From contig NZ_JAROCY010000017.1 in assembly GCF_029436685.1 (NCBI RefSeq), positions 35,949-99,948 of the forward strand: DNA of 64,000 nt, in the 5' to 3' direction. Each line of letters begins with the position of its first letter. The stretch's first letter is position 1. The notes beneath the pieces are model-generated. The model was not told the DNA's origin. It worked only from the letters and a program-made list of their open reading frames with translations, and searched no databases. Below, in pieces: positions 15,311 through 24,109 of this stretch. This DNA is from Novosphingobium cyanobacteriorum. GTDB lineage: Bacteria > Pseudomonadota > Alphaproteobacteria > Sphingomonadales > Sphingomonadaceae. The translations under genes were made by a program, and so were the position numbers.

Positions 15311-16792
15311 TTACTTCTTCTTCAGCAGGTCACCCAGGTTGGACGGCATGCCGCTGCCCAGACCCGGAAGGCCTCCAATTCCACCACCACCAAGACCAGC
15401 AAGACCCCCAGGCCCCATCTGCTGATCGAGCCCTGGCATCGCGGCACCCATGCCGCCCTTGCCGAACAGCGCGCCAAGGCCCTTCAGCCCGCCCATCTTG
15501 CGGATCTGCTTCATGGCCTTGGCCATTTCCATGTGCATCTTGATCAGCTTGTTGACGTCCTGCACCTGCGTGCCGGAGCCCTTGGCCACGCGGATCTTCC
15601 GCTTGGCATTGAGCAGTTCGGGGCGTTCACGCTCCTTGGGCGTCATCGAGCCGATGATGGCATCCATGTGGAGCAGGACCTTGTCGTCCATGCCCGACTG
15701 GGCCATCGCCTGCTTGGCCTTCTTCATGCCGGGCATCATGCCCGCCAGCACGCCGAGGCCCCCCATGTTCTGCATCTGGCGCAGCTGGGTGCGCAGGTCG
15801 TTCATGTCGAACTGACCCTTGGCCATGCGCGCGGCGAGCTTTTCGGCGTCTTCCGCCTGGATCGTCGCCGCCGCCTTTTCAACGATGGAGACGATATCGC
15901 CCATGCCAAGGATGCGGCCAGCCACGCGTTCGGGATGGAAGGGCTCGATCGCATCGAGCTTTTCACCCGTGGCGGCGAACTTGATCGGCTTGCCGGTGAC
16001 GGCGCGCATGGAAAGCGCCGCACCACCACGCGCATCGCCATCCATGCGGGTGAGCACGACGCCAGTGAGATCGACCTCGCCCGAAAAAGACTGCGCAACG
16101 TTGACCGCGTCCTGACCAGTCAGCGCATCGACGACGAGCAGCGTTTCCTTTGGCGCCGAGACCGCAGCGACGGCTTTCATCTCGTCCATCAGGGCCGCAT
16201 CGACATGCAGGCGGCCCGCAGTATCGAGCAGGAGGACGTCGACGGCCTGGAGCTTGGCGGAATGCAGCGCGCGGGTGGCGATCTCGACAGGCGACTGGCC
16301 CGGCACGATCGGCAGGGTCGCAACGCCGGCCTGTTCGCCAAGGACCTTCAGCTGTTCCTGCGCGGCAGGACGATTAACGTCGAGCGACGCCATCATGACC
16401 TTCTTGCCGCGCTTTTCCTTCAGCAGCTTGCCGATCTTGGCGGTGCTGGTGGTCTTGCCCGAGCCCTGCAGGCCGACCATCATGATGACGACCGGCGGCG
16501 CGGCATTGAGATCGAGATCGGCGGCTTCAGCGCCGAGCATTTCGACCAGCGCATCGTTGACGATCTTGACGACCTGCTGACCCGGCGTGACCGAGCGCAG
16601 GACCGACTGGCCCACGGCCTGTTCCGTCACGCTGTCAACAAAGCGGCGGACCACGGGGAGCGCGACGTCTGCTTCGAGCAGGGCGATTCGCACTTCGCGC
16701 ATGGCGGCGCGGACATCGTCCTCCTGCAACGCGCCGCGGCCACGCAGGCGGTCGAAGACCCCGCTCAGCCGGTCTGAAAGACTATCGAACAC
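15311..16792 (-). CDS. ffh: Signal recognition particle protein Ffh
   Basis: A 493-residue GTPase that with 4.5S RNA targets nascent inner-membrane proteins to FtsY. N domain (FDSLSDRLSGVFDRLRG), G domain with GLQGSGKTTSTAKIG (P-loop), LLDTAGRLHVD and TRMDGDARGGAAL, and a Met-rich M domain from about residue 320 (MQNMGGLGVLAGMMPGM, MHMEMAKAMKQIRKMGGLKG). The start is GTG at 16792, preceded by a GGAG box, giving the family N-terminus. FtsY, its receptor, is at 20826-21752. Confidence 0.97.
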   Translation of the reverse strand: MFDSLSDRLSGVFDRLRGRGALQEDDVRAAMREVRIALLEADVALPVVRRFVDSVTEQAVGQSVLRSVTPGQQVVKIVNDALVEMLGAEAADLDLNAAPPVVIMMVGLQGSGKTTSTAKIGKLLKEKRGKKVMMASLDVNRPAAQEQLKVLGEQAGVATLPIVPGQSPVEIATRALHSAKLQAVDVLLLDTAGRLHVDAALMDEMKAVAAVSAPKETLLVVDALTGQDAVNVAQSFSGEVDLTGVVLTRMDGDARGGAALSMRAVTGKPIKFAATGEKLDAIEPFHPERVAGRILGMGDIVSIVEKAAATIQAEDAEKLAARMAKGQFDMNDLRTQLRQMQNMGGLGVLAGMMPGMKKAKQAMAQSGMDDKVLLHMDAIIGSMTPKERERPELLNAKRKIRVAKGSGTQVQDVNKLIKMHMEMAKAMKQIRKMGGLKGLGALFGKGGMGAAMPGLDQQMGPGGLAGLGGGGIGGLPGLGSGMPSNLGDLLKKK

Positions 16793-17117
16793 GATGCAAC
16801 TCCTGCACAAATCCCAAGGATTTCCGCGCATCAGGCCCGCAAAACGCCAAAAACGCCGGTGGGCGAAACCTCGCCGACCAGCGTGGGCGTCAACATCGGA
16901 TGCCGACACGGAAAACCACGGTTGGCGGGCGCGGGGCCTGCCTTCCTGCGCGGCCGCTTACGCGCCTTTGGGCCGGAACGCAAGGTTTGCAGACGCTAGC
17001 CGGGGATTGCGGTGGGTCGGAAAGCTGGTCTTAACCAAATGTTGAGGACAGTTTCCGTAAAGACCGGAATGCACGCCATGACATTTGGCGGCATGTGGAG
17101 TTTCGGAACCCCTGGGC
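16793..17117. other. Divergent intergenic region
   Basis: About 325 bases between the divergent starts of ffh (minus) and the GGDEF-EAL gene (plus). It must hold both promoters. No gene or strong structure is visible. Confidence 0.5.
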
Positions 17118-18800
17118 ATGAACAAGCCGGACGCGACCAGCCATGACGCCGCTGCGGCAAAGGGAGCCGAGCCCCAACTGGTGAAGGCCGAGCGCGACAT
17201 CGTGGCGCTGGGCATCCTGGCGGCGGCAATCATCCTGTTCGTGGGCACTGGTTCTTCGGTGCTGACCCGCATCACCCGCTCGTACCTGTTTGGCGAGAGC
17301 AATACCGACGCGCTGCTGGGCAACGCGCTGATCCTGAACATCGCACTGATCATCTTCGGCTGGCGACGGTACAAGGAGCTCAGCACCGAAGTGGGCGAAC
17401 GGCGCAAGGCCGAGGAAACCGCACAGCGGCTGGCGCAGACAGACGCGCTGACCGGGTGCCTGAACCGGCGCAGCCTGGAACCGGCGATCGAGAAACTGGT
17501 GGACATCGCGCGCGCCAGCGGCGGCGAAGTGCTGGTGATGATGATCGACCTGGACAAGTTCAAGCGATCGAACGACCTGCACGGCCACAAGGTGGGCGAT
17601 GAGGTGCTGATGGAGACCGCCCGCCGCATCCGCGCGCAGTTGCCGGGCCATGCGGTGATCGCGCGCCTCGGCGGCGACGAATTCACCTGCGCGCTGGCGC
17701 TGGAGCCGGGCGTGCTGACGACCGAAGACCCCAGTGCGGCAGAGAACATCGTGGCGCGGATCAACGAGACGATCGCCATGCCGATCCGCACCCATGACAC
17801 GACGATCGAGGTGACCGCCTCCATCGGCCTTTCGCGCTCCATGCCGATTCCGGAGGAATGCGACGGGCGCCGGCTGGTGCAGGACCTGGTCCACCGTGCC
17901 GACCTTGCCATGTACCAGGCCAAGAAGGCCGGGCGGAACCGCTATTGCTGGTTCGAACCTTCAATGGAAAAGGAGCTGCGCTTTCGCAGCGAGCTGGAAG
18001 CCGGGATCCGCGAGGGACTGGCCAAGGGCGAGTTCGTGCCCTTCTATGAAAAGCAGGTGGACATCGACACCGGCGAAATCACCGGGTTCGAGATGCTGGC
18101 GCGCTGGCAATCGCCCCGCCACGGGCTGGTGGGGCCGGAGATCTTCATTCCGGTGGCCGAAGAAATCGGCCTGATTTCCGACCTTTCCGAACAGCTGATC
18201 GCCCGTGCGCTGCGCGATGCGCGTGATTGGGACCCGGCGCTGACGCTGTCGGTCAACATATCGCCGCTGCAGATGCGCGATCCGTGGTTTGCGCAGCGCA
18301 TCCTGCGGCTGCTGGTGGAGGCGAACTTCCCGCCGCACAGGCTGGACATCGAGATCACCGAAACCTGCCTTCACGAGAACATCGGCGTGGTGCGTTCGAT
18401 GATCACCAGCCTGCGCAACCAGGGCATCCGCATCAGCCTGGACGACTTCGGCACCGGATATTCCAGCCTATCGCAGCTGCGCACGCTGCCGTTCGACCGC
18501 ATCAAGATCGACCGCAGCTTCGTCTCCACGCTGGGTCGCAGCAAGGACAGCGCGACGATCATCGAGGCGATCTCCTCTCTGGGGCGCGGCATGGACCTGC
18601 CGATCACGGCGGAGGGGATCGAGAACCGCGAGGTGCTGGAAGCGCTGCGCCAGTTCGGATCGTTCAAGGGTCAGGGTTATCTCTATGGCATGCCCGCGGC
18701 TGCCGAGGACGTGCGGCGCGAGCTGGGCGAGAAGGGCCTGCTGGCCGGTACCGCGCCTGCACAGGACGATGAAGGTCCGGCAGCGGTGGTGAACGGCTGA
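17118..18800 (+). CDS. Membrane GGDEF-EAL protein (diguanylate cyclase/phosphodiesterase)
   Basis: A 560-residue c-di-GMP turnover protein. Two N-terminal membrane segments (VALGILAAAIILFVGTGSSVL; ALLGNALILNIALIIFGW) are followed by a short coiled linker, a GGDEF domain (about residues 105-280) with an intact LGGDEF at about 184, and an EAL domain (about 300-545). The EAL signature reads E-M-L (GFEMLARW), but SVNIS, IEITE, LDDFGTGYSS, IKIDRSF and AEGIEN are all present, so phosphodiesterase activity is plausible. The ATG at 17118 was preferred to a TTG start 11 codons upstream. Confidence 0.93.
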   Translation: MNKPDATSHDAAAAKGAEPQLVKAERDIVALGILAAAIILFVGTGSSVLTRITRSYLFGESNTDALLGNALILNIALIIFGWRRYKELSTEVGERRKAEETAQRLAQTDALTGCLNRRSLEPAIEKLVDIARASGGEVLVMMIDLDKFKRSNDLHGHKVGDEVLMETARRIRAQLPGHAVIARLGGDEFTCALALEPGVLTTEDPSAAENIVARINETIAMPIRTHDTTIEVTASIGLSRSMPIPEECDGRRLVQDLVHRADLAMYQAKKAGRNRYCWFEPSMEKELRFRSELEAGIREGLAKGEFVPFYEKQVDIDTGEITGFEMLARWQSPRHGLVGPEIFIPVAEEIGLISDLSEQLIARALRDARDWDPALTLSVNISPLQMRDPWFAQRILRLLVEANFPPHRLDIEITETCLHENIGVVRSMITSLRNQGIRISLDDFGTGYSSLSQLRTLPFDRIKIDRSFVSTLGRSKDSATIIEAISSLGRGMDLPITAEGIENREVLEALRQFGSFKGQGYLYGMPAAAEDVRRELGEKGLLAGTAPAQDDEGPAAVVNG

Positions 18801-18854
18801 TTTCCCGCCCTCCGCCGGTTGCATAGGGCCGCGCGCAGGCCTAAGTCGCGCGGC

Positions 18855-19664
18855 ATGCAGGTTCCCTTTCGCAAGATGCACGGCCTCGGCAACGACTTCG
18901 TGGTGATCGACGCGCGCGAGATGCCCGTGGCGATGACTACGCGGCGCGCGGGCGCGCTGGCCGACCGGCGCACCGGCATCGGCTGCGACCAGCTGATCGT
19001 GCTGGAGCCGAGCGACGTGGCCGACGTCCGGATGCGCATCTTCAACAACGACGGGGGCGAAGTGGAAGCCTGCGGCAACGCCAGCCGCGCGGTGGGCCTG
19101 CTGCTGGGCGGCACGCAGGCGATCGAGACGCTGGGCGGCCTGATCCGTTCTGAAGTGACGGGTGAAGGTGTGGCGGTGGACATGGGCCGCCCGCGCTTTG
19201 ACTGGCAGGCGATCCCGCTGGCCTATGCGATGGACACCCTGGCCATGCCGGTGGGCTGGGAAGAGCTGGACCAGCCGACCGCGGTGAACGTGGGCAACCC
19301 GCACGCGATCTTCTTCGTGCCCGACGCCGATGCGGTGGACCTGGCACGGCTGGGCCCGGTGATCGAGACCGACCCGCTGTTTCCCGAGCGCGTCAACGTG
19401 AACGTGGCGAGCGTGGTGGGGCCGGATCACCTGAAGTTGCGGGTGTGGGAACGCGGTGCGGGCCTGACCCGCGCGTGCGGCACGGGCGCCTGCGCCACGG
19501 CGGTTGGCGCCATGCGGCGCAGGCTGACGGGCAGGAAGGTCCGCGTTGACCTGCCGGGCGGGCCGCTGACCATCGAATGGACGGCGGACGACACCATCCT
19601 GATGACCGGGCCGGCGACGACCAGCTTTACCGGCGTGTTCGAGGATGCGGACTATCCTGCCTGA
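18855..19664 (+). CDS. dapF: Diaminopimelate epimerase
   Basis: A 269-residue cofactor-independent racemase converting LL- to meso-DAP for peptidoglycan and lysine. FRKMHGLGNDFVVID is the N-terminal signature; the two catalytic cysteines are Cys73 (EACGNASR) and Cys208 (RACGTGAC). The first cysteine is followed by NASRAVG rather than the commoner NGARC, a mild variation. ATG 18855 is taken as start. Its 3' end overlaps mtaB by 20 bases, starting the operon dapF-mtaB-ftsY-yciB. Confidence 0.95.
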   Translation: MQVPFRKMHGLGNDFVVIDAREMPVAMTTRRAGALADRRTGIGCDQLIVLEPSDVADVRMRIFNNDGGEVEACGNASRAVGLLLGGTQAIETLGGLIRSEVTGEGVAVDMGRPRFDWQAIPLAYAMDTLAMPVGWEELDQPTAVNVGNPHAIFFVPDADAVDLARLGPVIETDPLFPERVNVNVASVVGPDHLKLRVWERGAGLTRACGTGACATAVGAMRRRLTGRKVRVDLPGGPLTIEWTADDTILMTGPATTSFTGVFEDADYPA

Positions 19665-20829
19665 AGTCGTCACGCTGGGCTGCCGCCTGAACCTGGCCGA
19701 GAGCGAGGTGATCCGCGCCATGCTGGCGGAAGCGGAGCGACCGACGGTGGTGGTCAATTCCTGTGCCGTGACGGCCGAGGCGGTGCGCCAGTCGCGCCGC
19801 GCGGTGCGGCGGCTGCGGCGTGACCATCCCGATGCGCGCCTGCTGGTGACAGGGTGCGCCGCGACGATCGAGGCCGAGAGCTTTGCCGCGATGCCGGAAG
19901 TGGATGGCGTGGTGGCCAATGCGGGCAAACTGCTGCCGGCAAGCTGGGGCGGAAGTGCCGCCATGTTGCAATCGTCCCAGATCCACACCCGCGCGTTCGT
20001 GCCGGTGCAGACGGGATGCGACCATGCCTGCACGTTCTGCGTGATCCCGCAGGGGCGCGGGCGCAGCGTTTCAACGCCGGTGGCCGATGTGCTGGCGACG
20101 GTGGAGCGGCACCTGGCGCTGGGCGTGCGCGAGGTGGTGCTGACCGGCGTGGACGTGACCGGTTGGGGCGCGGACCTGCCCGATACGCCGAAGCTTGGCG
20201 TGCTGGTGGACGCGATCCTGCGCGCCTTCCCCGCCCTGCCACGGCTGCGGCTGTCCTCGCTGGACGGGGTGGAGATCGACGACGCGCTGTTCGAGCTTAT
20301 CACCGGCGAGGACCGGGTGATGCCGCATGTCCACCTTTCGCTGCAATCGGGCAGTGACATGGTGCTGAAGCGGATGAAGCGCCGGCACAGCCGCGCCGAC
20401 GCAATCGCGCTGGTGCATCTGCTGAAGGCGGCGCGGCCCGGGATCGCCGTGGGTGCCGACCTGATCGCCGGGTTTCCGACCGAGGACGAAGGCATGCATG
20501 CCGACAACCTTTCCATCGTGCGCGAATGCGCGGTGGTGCACGGGCACGTCTTTCCCTATTCCCCCCGCCCCGGCACGCCCGCCGCGCGAATGCCGCAGGT
20601 GTCGCCGCCGCTGGTGCGCGAACGCGCCGGCGAAGTGCGCGCGACGGTGGCGGCGGAGCGCGCCCGCTGGCTGCAGACGCGGCTGGGCAAGCCTGCGCAA
20701 GTGCTTGCCGAACGCGACGGCACGGGCCATGCCCCGGACTTTGCCCCCTATCGCCTGCCTGAAGGCGTGGCGCCGGGGGACTTGGTGACGATCACGCCGA
20801 CAAGGATCATCGAAGGAATGCTGGCATGA
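19645..20829 (+). CDS. mtaB: tRNA t6A37 methylthiotransferase MtaB-like
   Basis: A 394-residue radical-SAM methylthiotransferase. The N-terminal UPF0004 domain supplies three cysteines (Cys13 in TLGCRLN, Cys40 in NSCAVT, Cys71 in TGCAAT); the radical-SAM cluster motif is C125-x3-C129-x2-C132 in GCDHACTFCVIPQGRG. LSLQSGSD and ADLIAGFPTE follow. The TLGCRLN motif and the short C-terminal TRAM-like region favour MtaB (ms2t6A) over MiaB or RimO. It overlaps dapF by 20 bases and ftsY by 4. Confidence 0.92.
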   Translation: MRTILPEVVTLGCRLNLAESEVIRAMLAEAERPTVVVNSCAVTAEAVRQSRRAVRRLRRDHPDARLLVTGCAATIEAESFAAMPEVDGVVANAGKLLPASWGGSAAMLQSSQIHTRAFVPVQTGCDHACTFCVIPQGRGRSVSTPVADVLATVERHLALGVREVVLTGVDVTGWGADLPDTPKLGVLVDAILRAFPALPRLRLSSLDGVEIDDALFELITGEDRVMPHVHLSLQSGSDMVLKRMKRRHSRADAIALVHLLKAARPGIAVGADLIAGFPTEDEGMHADNLSIVRECAVVHGHVFPYSPRPGTPAARMPQVSPPLVRERAGEVRATVAAERARWLQTRLGKPAQVLAERDGTGHAPDFAPYRLPEGVAPGDLVTITPTRIIEGMLA

Positions 20830-21752
20830 GTGGCGAAAGCTGGTCCGACCGTCTTCTCGGCGGCTTCCGCAAGACATCCGAGCGGCTGGCAGGCAACCTG
20901 GCCGGCTTTGGCGGAGCGACGCGGCTGACCGAGGAGCAGCTGGACGAGATCGAGGACGCGCTGATCCTTTCGGACCTGGGCCCACGGGCGGCGGCGCGCA
21001 TCCGGGGCAAGCTGGCGGCACAGCGCTTCGAAAAGGGGCTGGACGATACCACGCTGCGCGAGGCTGTGGCCGAGGAGATCGCCGCGATCCTGCGTCCGGT
21101 GGCCAAGCCGCTGGACGTTGTCGCCTTCCCCCGCCCGCAGGTGATCCTGGTGATCGGCGTGAACGGATCGGGCAAGACCACCACGATCGCCAAGCTGGCG
21201 CACCTGTTCCAGGAACAGGATTATGGGGTGATGCTGGCCGCCGGTGACACCTATCGCGCCGCGGCCATCGGCCAGCTGAAGGTGTGGGCCGACAGGCTGG
21301 GCGTGCCGATCGTGACCGGACCGGAAGGCGGCGATCCCGCCTCGATCGTGTTTGATGCGGTGAAGGAGGCGACCGGAACCGGCATCGACGCCCTGATCGT
21401 GGATACCGCCGGGCGGCTGCACAACAAGCGCGAGCTGATGGACGAGCTGGCCAAGGTGCGCCGCGTGCTGGGCCGGCTGAACCCCGAGGCGCCGCATGAC
21501 GTGGTGCTGGTGCTCGACGCAACCAACGGGCAGAACGCGCTGCAGCAGATCGAGATCTTCCGCGAGGTGGCGGGAGTGACCGGCCTGATCATGACTAAGC
21601 TGGACGGCACCGCGCGCGGTGGCGTGCTGGTGGCGGCGGCGGAGCAATATGGCCTGCCGATTCATGCCATCGGGGTGGGCGAAAAGATTGATGACCTACG
21701 GCCGTTTGACCCCGATCTGCTGGCCAAGGTGATTGCGGGAGTGTTCCAGTGA
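20826..21752 (+). CDS. ftsY: Signal recognition particle receptor FtsY
   Basis: A 308-residue SRP GTPase without the long acidic A domain of E. coli FtsY. N domain with LTEEQLDEIEDALILSDLG, G domain with GVNGSGKTTTIAKLA (residues 111 on), AAGDTYRAAA, VDTAGRLHNK, TKLDGTARGG and the C-terminal GVGEKIDDLRPFD. It starts in an ATGA overlap with mtaB and ends in a GTGA overlap with yciB, so the operon is tightly coupled. Confidence 0.97.
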   Translation: MSGESWSDRLLGGFRKTSERLAGNLAGFGGATRLTEEQLDEIEDALILSDLGPRAAARIRGKLAAQRFEKGLDDTTLREAVAEEIAAILRPVAKPLDVVAFPRPQVILVIGVNGSGKTTTIAKLAHLFQEQDYGVMLAAGDTYRAAAIGQLKVWADRLGVPIVTGPEGGDPASIVFDAVKEATGTGIDALIVDTAGRLHNKRELMDELAKVRRVLGRLNPEAPHDVVLVLDATNGQNALQQIEIFREVAGVTGLIMTKLDGTARGGVLVAAAEQYGLPIHAIGVGEKIDDLRPFDPDLLAKVIAGVFQ

Positions 21753-22441
21753 GCGCGGACGGCAAGAAGGCGGCGTCATCCTGGGTGAACCTGGCGGTCG
21801 ATTACGGGCCGCTGCTGGTGTTCTTCCTCACCTATCGCCAGTTCAGCCCCAAGGACGCGGGCGGCGTGGGCGCCATTGTGGCGGTGACCAAGGGCACGAT
21901 CGCCTTCATGGTGGCAACGGTGATCGCGCTGGTGGTGTCGAAATGGCGGCTCGGCAAGATCTCGCCAATGCTGTGGCTGTCTTCCGCGTTGATCATCGGG
22001 TTCGGCGCGCTGACGGTGTTCCTGGGCGATCCCGAATGGATTTGGCACAAGCCAACGGCTGTGTACCTTATGTTTGCATTGGTCCTATTTGCTGGTTGGA
22101 TGCGAGACAAAGCTGCACTGAAGTACCTTCTGCAATCGGCCTTCCCCGGACTCAACGATCTCGGCTGGTTGAAGCTGTCTTTCAATTGGGCAATCTTCTT
22201 CTTGGTTCTGGCCGCATTGAACGAGGGATTGATAGCGTATTTGAAGCATCAATATCCCGACTGGCAGGTGCTTCTGAAGAACGATCGAGACCCGATCACG
22301 CCGATCTGGCTGAACGCGAAGCTGTTCTTCGTTACTCCAATTTCGTTCCTGTTTACCTTCACGCAGATTCCCATGTTGCTGCGCCATGGTCTTGGCGAAA
22401 CAGCGGAAAATGAAGTGGTGGAGAGCCCGCCGCACGATTGA
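21749..22441 (+). CDS. yciB: Inner-membrane septation protein A family (YciB)
   Basis: A 230-residue protein with five or six membrane segments. VDYGPLLVFFLTYR, WLSSALIIGFGALTVFLGDPEWIWHKPTAVY and FNWAIFFLVLAALNE are typical of YciB/IspZ (intracellular septation protein A), implicated in envelope and cell-division integrity. It begins with GTG overlapping the ftsY stop. The second half (from about 22030) is visibly poorer in GC than the first, perhaps a composition patch of different origin. Confidence 0.9.
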   Translation: MSADGKKAASSWVNLAVDYGPLLVFFLTYRQFSPKDAGGVGAIVAVTKGTIAFMVATVIALVVSKWRLGKISPMLWLSSALIIGFGALTVFLGDPEWIWHKPTAVYLMFALVLFAGWMRDKAALKYLLQSAFPGLNDLGWLKLSFNWAIFFLVLAALNEGLIAYLKHQYPDWQVLLKNDRDPITPIWLNAKLFFVTPISFLFTFTQIPMLLRHGLGETAENEVVESPPHD

Positions 22442-22569
22442 AACGCCCTGCCGCACGGCAAAACCGTGTGACATTTGGCGCACACCCCTTAATATGCGCG
22501 GCGAAGGGCTCGCCCGGCCAGGCAGGGCCCGATCTGGACGCGCGTAAAAAATAAGGGGGATATCGTTTT

Positions 22570-23142
22570 ATGGCCAAGTTCTTTGGAAACCTGCACCTGG
22601 TGCTGGTGGTCGGCCTCGTTGCCGCGATCGCCGTGATGCTGGGCTTTGGCTCCAGCGCACCGGTGGACGCAAATTCGGTGCTGCGCTGGCTGCACGTGTT
22701 CTTCGGCATCCTGTGGATCGGGCTGCTGTACTACCTGAACTTCGTGCAGGTGCCGACCATGCCGGCCATTCCGGCCGAGCAGAAGCCCGCGATCATCGGG
22801 CACATCGCGCCCAAGGTGTTCTTCTTCTTCCGTTATGCCGCGCTGCTCACCGTGGTGACCGGGCTCGGCATCGCGATTGTCACCGGCTATGCCCACCAGG
22901 CGATGACCTTCTCCGGTGAAGGCAACGTGAAGCTGATCGGCCTGGGCATGTGGCTGGCGCTGGTGATGGCGTTCAACGTGTGGTTCATCATCTGGCCCGC
23001 GCAGAAGAAGATCCTGGGCATCGTGGAAGCGAGCGCCGAGGAGAAGGCCGCCGCTGCGCCGCGCGCGCTGATGGCCAGCCGCACCAACCTGCTGCTGTCG
23101 CTGCCGATGCTCTATTGCATGGTCAGCGCCAACCTCGGCTGA
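22570..23142 (+). CDS. PuuD-like membrane protein (urate oxidase N-terminal domain family)
   Basis: A 190-residue protein with five hydrophobic segments and conserved features of the Urate_ox_N family: LRWLHVFFGILWIGLLYYLNFVQVPTMP near residue 40, FRYAALLTVVTGLG and NVWFIIWPAQKKILG. Full PuuD urate hydroxylases carry an extra C-terminal cytochrome c domain, absent here, so this is the membrane domain alone. Histidines in LHVFFG and GHIAPKV could bind heme. Function unproven. The ATG has a GGGGGA box upstream, and a hairpin terminator follows. Confidence 0.7.
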   Translation: MAKFFGNLHLVLVVGLVAAIAVMLGFGSSAPVDANSVLRWLHVFFGILWIGLLYYLNFVQVPTMPAIPAEQKPAIIGHIAPKVFFFFRYAALLTVVTGLGIAIVTGYAHQAMTFSGEGNVKLIGLGMWLALVMAFNVWFIIWPAQKKILGIVEASAEEKAAAAPRALMASRTNLLLSLPMLYCMVSANLG

Positions 23143-23165
23143 TCGCCAGACCTGACAAAAAACGG

Positions 23166-23204
23166 GCGGCGCGGCGTTCACCAACGCCGCGCCGTCTGCT
23201 TTTG
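23166..23204 (+). terminator. Hairpin terminator after the PuuD-like gene
   Basis: GGCGCGGCGTT (23168-23178) pairs with AACGCCGCGCC (23183-23193) around a 4-base loop, followed by GTCTGCTTTT. Confidence 0.75.
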
Positions 23205-23267
23205 CAGGAACCGGCAGGGGCAACGGGCGTTGCCCGCCCATCTGCCATGGACGGAGAGTGATATCCG

Positions 23268-23624
23268 ATGCGCAAGTTTGTTCTGATCGCCGCCACCGCT
23301 GCCGCCGCGCTGGGCCTGGCCGCCTGTTCCGAAAAGACGCAGGACGCAGCGTCTGAAACGGCAACCTCAGCCGCCAATGACGTGGCGACCGCGGCCAGCG
23401 ACGTGACCACCACAGCCGCCCAAGGCGCCGACGCCGTGGGCGATGCTGCCAACAAGGCAGTGGACGACGCCGGCCGCGCCGCCGACGCCGCTGCAGACAA
23501 GGCCGCTGCCGCCGCCGACAAGGCCGGCGAGGCTGCCGACCGCATGGGCGATGGCGTGAAGCAGGGTGCGCGCGACGCCAAGAACGTGCTCGCCACCCCG
23601 ACGGCGACCGCTACGCCGAAGTAA
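23268..23624 (+). CDS. Ala-rich lipoprotein of unknown function
   Basis: A 118-residue protein with a lipoprotein signal peptide: MRKFVLIAATAAAALGLAAC, with lipobox LAAC. The mature part is almost entirely Ala, Asp, Lys and Thr in a heptad-like pattern (AADAAADKAAAAADKAGEAADRMGDGVKQGA), predicting a long amphipathic helix or coiled coil like late-embryogenesis-abundant or Lpp-like proteins. The ATG has a GGAGAG box. It is flanked by hairpin terminators on both sides, so it is probably monocistronic. Confidence 0.75.
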   Translation: MRKFVLIAATAAAALGLAACSEKTQDAASETATSAANDVATAASDVTTTAAQGADAVGDAANKAVDDAGRAADAAADKAAAAADKAGEAADRMGDGVKQGARDAKNVLATPTATATPK

Positions 23625-23650
23625 GCATCCCGCCCTTCAAGGGGTTCAGG

Positions 23651-23686
23651 ACCCGCCCGTGGCCTTTGGCTGCGGGCGGGTTTTCT
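23651..23686 (+). terminator. Rho-independent terminator after the lipoprotein gene
   Basis: ACCCGCCCG (23651-23659) pairs with CGGGCGGGT (23673-23681), followed by TTTCT on the plus strand. Confidence 0.85.
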
Positions 23687-23764
23687 GTGCGGAGAAGCGG
23701 TTCGAATGGCTCATCACGAGCGGCGCCACGAGTATCTGGCGTACGCATCTGGATGTGCTTTGCT

Positions 23765-24109
23765 TCAGAACAGAGCGGACAACGTCTCCAGCAGCCTGCC
23801 AGGTGCATAGGGCTTGGACAGGACCGGAACTCCCGCAAAATCGCCTTCCACGCTGCCATAGCCGGTGGCGATGATGAAGGGCACGCCACGGTTGGCCAGC
23901 GCGCGGGCGACAGGTTCGCCCGGTTCGCCGCCAAGGTTCCAATCGAGGACAGCGGCATCAATCCCTTCCACAGCGGCAAGCTCCAGCGCCTCCGCCAGCG
24001 ACCCGGCGGGGCCGAGAACCTGGGCGCCTTCATCTTCGATAACATCACATAGCATGGCGGCGACGATGAACTCGTCCTCGACCACCAGGATAGTCTTGCC
24101 GGCAATCAT
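23765..24109 (-). CDS. Single-domain response regulator
   Basis: A 114-residue CheY-like receiver with no output domain: ILVVEDEF acidic pair, phospho-acceptor Asp56 in AAVLDWNLGG, and VLSKPYAPG with the conserved Lys. It overlaps the histidine kinase gene upstream by ATGA, so the two form a cognate pair. Being output-free, it may act by protein contact or as a phosphate sink. HWE kinase/receiver pairs of this kind occur in light, stress and general stress signalling in alphaproteobacteria; which applies here is unknown. Confidence 0.85.
   Translation of the reverse strand: MIAGKTILVVEDEFIVAAMLCDVIEDEGAQVLGPAGSLAEALELAAVEGIDAAVLDWNLGGEPGEPVARALANRGVPFIIATGYGSVEGDFAGVPVLSKPYAPGRLLETLSALF

Noticed and set aside
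18468..20516. 682-codon minus-strand frame across the EAL domain, dapF and mtaB
   Set aside because: It is antisense to three genes with clear catalytic motifs.
22466..22485. CRP/FNR-like TGTGACATTTGGCGCACA near the end of yciB
   Set aside because: The half-sites are 8 rather than 6 bases apart, which does not fit a CRP-type site.
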